From CAZIWX01 sp964543125 (GTDB lineage: Bacteria; Fidelibacterota; UBA8477): 14,866 nt of DNA. Under the pieces are notes generated by a model. It did no database searches and was not told the DNA's origin. It saw only the letters and a program-made list of their open reading frames with translations. The stretch lies in the NCBI GenBank assembly GCA_964543125.1, contig CAZIWX010000060.1, forward strand, positions 1 to 14,866. Direction: 5' to 3'. The translations under genes and the position numbers were made by a program. Positions within the stretch are counted from its first letter, which is position 1. Every line of letters starts with the position of its first letter. This document shows, piece by piece, positions 13,162-14,866 of the stretch.

Positions 13162-13190
13162 TTGATATCGCTTCCATTAAATCATATACT
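13162..13190 (+). promoter_or_regulatory. Near-consensus sigma70-type promoter upstream of ppdK
   Basis: TTGATA (13162-13167), a 17-nt spacer and TATACT (13185-13190) match five of six bases in each box at ideal spacing. This is the best promoter of this type I found in the window. Transcription would start near 13197, giving ppdK a leader of about 330 nt, or a near-leaderless mRNA for the short ORF beginning at 13200. Confidence 0.55.
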
Positions 13191-13199
13191 GCCGGCCAA

Positions 13200-13316
13200 A
13201 TGACACAGCTTTCCCGTACGGATTATTCCGAATATATTTTTACTGATTCCCGGCCCGAATTTCTTATTCTGGAATTCCCGGGATTCCGGACCCAAACCAT
13301 TCTTACCAATAATTAA
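13200..13316 (+). CDS. Candidate 38-residue ORF in the ppdK leader
   Basis: An ATG at 13200 lies only about 10 nt after the TATACT box, so the transcript would begin next to it. The 38-residue product (starts MTQLSRTDYSEYIF, ends RTQTILTNN) resembles nothing I know, and its codons overlap the hairpin at 13268-13290. It could be a leader peptide, a leaderless small protein, or a chance ORF in a structured RNA. Confidence 0.2.
   Translation: MTQLSRTDYSEYIFTDSRPEFLILEFPGFRTQTILTNN
13268..13290 (+). other. Stem-loop in the ppdK leader
   Basis: TCTGGAAT (13268-13275) and ATTCCGGA (13283-13290) pair over eight positions, with one T-G wobble, around a 7-nt loop TCCCGGG. No T-run follows, so it is not a terminator. 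In DNA it could be a dyad operator; in RNA, a structural element of the leader. Confidence 0.4.
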
Positions 13317-13363
13317 TGCTCACTAGAATGACCGATCATTTTTTCCGGGAACGCCTAATCTCA

Positions 13364-13390
13364 ACCAGAATTATTCCGGTGGCATTTTTT
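13364..13390 (+). terminator. Terminator-like element within the ppdK leader
   Basis: ACC-A-GAA (13364-13370), loop TTA and TTC-C-GGT (13374-13380) form a six-pair stem with one A-C mismatch. Four nt later comes a run of six T (13385-13390). The stem is weak, but the order stem then T-run on the plus strand, between the strong promoter and ppdK, is what an attenuator or the end of a short transcript would look like. Confidence 0.25.
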
Positions 13391-13444
13391 AAAGCCCCTA
13401 GGGAACAGTGAGGAATAACTTTTGATATTTAACCGTGGGAGCCA

Positions 13445-13534
13445 ATGCAAATGATCAGGCTAGTTTCACTTCGAGTTATTTTAAGCACCACTAATCGGAC
13501 AACCTCGATTAACCGCAGAAAGAGGATTTCATGA
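13445..13534 (+). CDS. Candidate 29-residue upstream ORF overlapping the ppdK start
   Basis: ATG at 13445 follows GGGAG by 3 nt and opens a 29-codon frame (starts MQMIRLVSLRVIL, basic, ends RRKRIS) whose TGA overlaps the ppdK ATG as ATGA. Such an arrangement can couple translation of a main gene to its leader. The ppdK start has its own ribosome-binding site inside the frame, so coupling is not required. There is no family match. Confidence 0.2.
   Translation: MQMIRLVSLRVILSTTNRTTSINRRKRIS
13521..13526 (+). promoter_or_regulatory. Ribosome-binding site of ppdK
   Basis: AGAGGA ends 4 nt before the ATG at 13531. It fixes this ATG as the ppdK start and shows that Shine-Dalgarno initiation is used in this genome alongside starts that lack it. 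Confidence 0.7.
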
Positions 13535-14866
13535 ATAAAACGGTCTATTTTTTTGGCGACGGCCGGGCCGACGGCCGGGCCTCCGATAAAAATTTATTAG
13601 GTGGAAAAGGCGCCAACCTGGCCGAGATGACCAGCTTGGGCATGCCGGTGCCGCCCGGATTTACCATCACCACCGATGTGTGTGTGGAATATCTCAAAAA
13701 CAACGCTTACCCCGAGGGGATGGAGCCGGAGATTGACGCTGCCCTGGCACGCGTGGAAACCATCATGGGTCAGAAATTCGGTGATCCGGAAAATCCACTG
13801 TTGGTTTCGGTACGCTCCGGCGCCCGCCAGTCCATGCCCGGTATGATGGAAACGGTGCTTAATGTGGGTCTCACCCAGAACACCATCACCGGCTTGGTGA
13901 AAAAGACCGGTAACGAGCGGTTTGTATACGATGCCTACCGCCGTCTGATCATGATGTATTCCGATGTGGTGATGGAGAAAGCCACCGGGGTTGAACCGGC
14001 TGAAGGCCAAGCCATCCGCATACAACTTGAAGAATTGATGGATGCCATGAAAAAAAAACACGGTTTCCAACAAGATACGGAACTGAGTGCAGCCGATTTA
14101 AAAGAACTGGTGGCGCAGTTCAAGGATAAGGTGAAAGAAGTTCTGGGCAAACCATTCCCGGATAATGCCCGCGATCAACTCCGGGGCGGTATCGAAGCCG
14201 TTTTTCGGTCATGGAATGGTAAACGCGCCATCAGCTATCGAAAAATTGAGAATATTCCTCATGAATGGGGGACGGCGGTCAGTGTCCAGACGATGGTGTT
14301 CGGGAATATGGGCAATTCCTCCGCCACCGGTGTAGCCTTCACGCGGAACCCGGCTACCGGCGAAAATGCCTTCTATGGCGAATGGCTCGTTAATGCTCAG
14401 GGTGAAGATGTGGTGGCGGGTATCCGAACCCCCAATCCACTGAATGAGGCCGGCCAGACTGAAAACACCAAACATTTGGATAGCCTGGAAACAGCCATGC
14501 CCGAAGTTTACCGGCAATTGGCCGGCATTCGGAATCGGCTGGAGCAACATTACCATGACATGCAGGATATTGAATTCACCATTCAGGAAGGCCGGCTCTG
14601 GATGCTCCAGACCCGGACCGGGAAACGGAATGGTGTTGCCGCGATTCGCATGGCCGGCGAGATGGTGGAAGAGGGCCTGATCGACAAGCCAACCGCTATC
14701 CTGCGGGTTCAGCCCAAACAAGTAGATGAGATCATGCACCCCATGGTGGATCCAAAAGCTGAGTTCAGAGCCGGCGCCATTGCCAAAGGTCTTCCGGCCG
14801 GCCCCGGTGGCGGAACCGGCCAGATCGTCTTTACCGCGGATGATGCCGAAACCTGGGCTAAAGCAG
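13531..14866 (+). CDS. ppdK: Pyruvate phosphate dikinase, N-terminal half (cut by window end)
   Basis: PPDK interconverts pyruvate, ATP and phosphate with PEP, AMP and pyrophosphate, linking glycolysis and gluconeogenesis, and often serves PPi-based energy metabolism in anaerobes. The first 445 of about 880-900 residues are present with no stop. The nucleotide-binding domain shows KNLLGGKGANLAEM at 20-33, SVRSGARQSMPGMMETVLN at 93-111, GNSSATGVAFTRNPATGE at 261-278, TPNPLNE at 300-306 and MLQTRTGKR at 358-366. The linker to the central phosphohistidine domain has begun (KGLPAGPGGGTGQIVF, 419-434; Gly-Pro-Gly-Gly in place of the more usual Ser-Pro-Gly-Ala). The catalytic His and the PEP/pyruvate barrel lie beyond the window. 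The start is fixed by AGAGGA and the conserved first strand YFFGDG. Confidence 0.97.
   Translation, partial: MNKTVYFFGDGRADGRASDKNLLGGKGANLAEMTSLGMPVPPGFTITTDVCVEYLKNNAYPEGMEPEIDAALARVETIMGQKFGDPENPLLVSVRSGARQSMPGMMETVLNVGLTQNTITGLVKKTGNERFVYDAYRRLIMMYSDVVMEKATGVEPAEGQAIRIQLEELMDAMKKKHGFQQDTELSAADLKELVAQFKDKVKEVLGKPFPDNARDQLRGGIEAVFRSWNGKRAISYRKIENIPHEWGTAVSVQTMVFGNMGNSSATGVAFTRNPATGENAFYGEWLVNAQGEDVVAGIRTPNPLNEAGQTENTKHLDSLETAMPEVYRQLAGIRNRLEQHYHDMQDIEFTIQEGRLWMLQTRTGKRNGVAAIRMAGEMVEEGLIDKPTAILRVQPKQVDEIMHPMVDPKAEFRAGAIAKGLPAGPGGGTGQIVFTADDAETWAKA

Larger units (their letters stand above)
13105..13530. other. 426-bp divergent intergenic region and ppdK leader
   Basis: This region separates the nucleosidase gene (minus) from ppdK (plus). 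It contains a minus-strand -7-like motif at 13108-13115, a strong sigma70-like plus promoter at 13162-13190, a candidate 38-codon ORF at 13200-13316, a hairpin at 13268-13290, a terminator-like element at 13364-13390, a candidate 29-codon ORF at 13445-13534 and the ppdK ribosome-binding site. Words of the type ATTCC/GGAAT recur in it as dyads: 13224-13234 (TATTC-C-GAATA), 13246-13260 (ATTC-N7-GAAT) and 13268-13290. Confidence 0.6.

Noticed and set aside
13558..13581. Perfect 12-bp tandem repeat near the ppdK start (Asp-Gly-Arg-Ala twice)
   Set aside because: The length agrees with other PPDKs, which have a similar Gly-Lys-Ala-x-Gly-x-Ala stretch here, so it is not an insertion.
13597..14073. 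158-codon open frame on the strand opposite ppdK
   Set aside because: It lies wholly inside a clear PPDK frame, and its product is rich in His, Gly and Phe as expected of an antisense shadow. No start signal or family motif.
14209..14739. 176-codon open frame opposite ppdK
   Set aside because: Antisense shadow of the same PPDK codons; no independent evidence of coding.
1..14866. Mobile, phage, CRISPR or defence system
   Set aside because: No transposase, integrase, repeat-spacer array, toxin-antitoxin pair or nuclease signature was found on either strand; gene content is core metabolism and envelope.

Overview
The window is a 14.9 kb piece of an ordinary-looking bacterial chromosome. GC is roughly balanced and coding density is high, with no rRNA, tRNA, CRISPR array, transposase or phage gene. 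Several traits suggest a bacterium of the Fibrobacteres-Chlorobi-Bacteroidetes (FCB) sphere or a related candidate phylum such as KSB1, Calditrichota or Marinimicrobia. They are a secreted HExxH protein ending in a dockerin-like tail, a pyruvate phosphate dikinase, many start codons without a Shine-Dalgarno sequence, and Bacteroidota-like TTG-N20-TAnnTTT promoter motifs. This placement is inference; no marker gene here fixes the phylum.

Layout. Minus strand 50-2440: tgt (queuosine tRNA modification), preceded 14 nt upstream by a short membrane-anchored protein, and further upstream a four-helix membrane protein with a coiled-coil tail. Plus strand 2566-4338: an exported protein with a beta-rich N-terminus, TPR-like helices and a BamE-like C-terminal domain. 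Minus strand 7766-4360: a tight operon of dockerin-tailed putative metalloprotease, cyclic-nucleotide-binding-domain protein and AI-2E/PerM-family membrane protein, the last two overlapping by 14 nt. Minus strand 11548-7879: mgtE, a processive-type membrane glycosyltransferase with a GTG start, a DUF3108-like exported protein joined by an ATGA overlap, and a small membrane protein. Minus strand 13104-11649: an MTA/SAH-nucleosidase-like enzyme overlapping a second family 2 glycosyltransferase by 8 nt. Plus strand from 13531: the N-terminal half of ppdK, cut by the window end, behind a long structured leader.

The genes read as envelope maintenance plus core metabolism rather than an accessory island. 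No defence or mobile system is visible. The most interesting signals are in the non-coding DNA. Five starts without a Shine-Dalgarno sequence carry a TAnnTTT(G/C) motif 3-7 nt before the start codon, and two of these also have TTG exactly 20 nt upstream, which suggests leaderless transcripts driven by Bacteroidota-type promoters. The ppdK leader holds a near-consensus sigma70-type promoter 340 nt upstream, a hairpin, a terminator-like element and two candidate short ORFs, one ending in an ATGA overlap with the ppdK start. Among proteins, the beta/TPR/BamE-like architecture at 2566-4338 is the least familiar.
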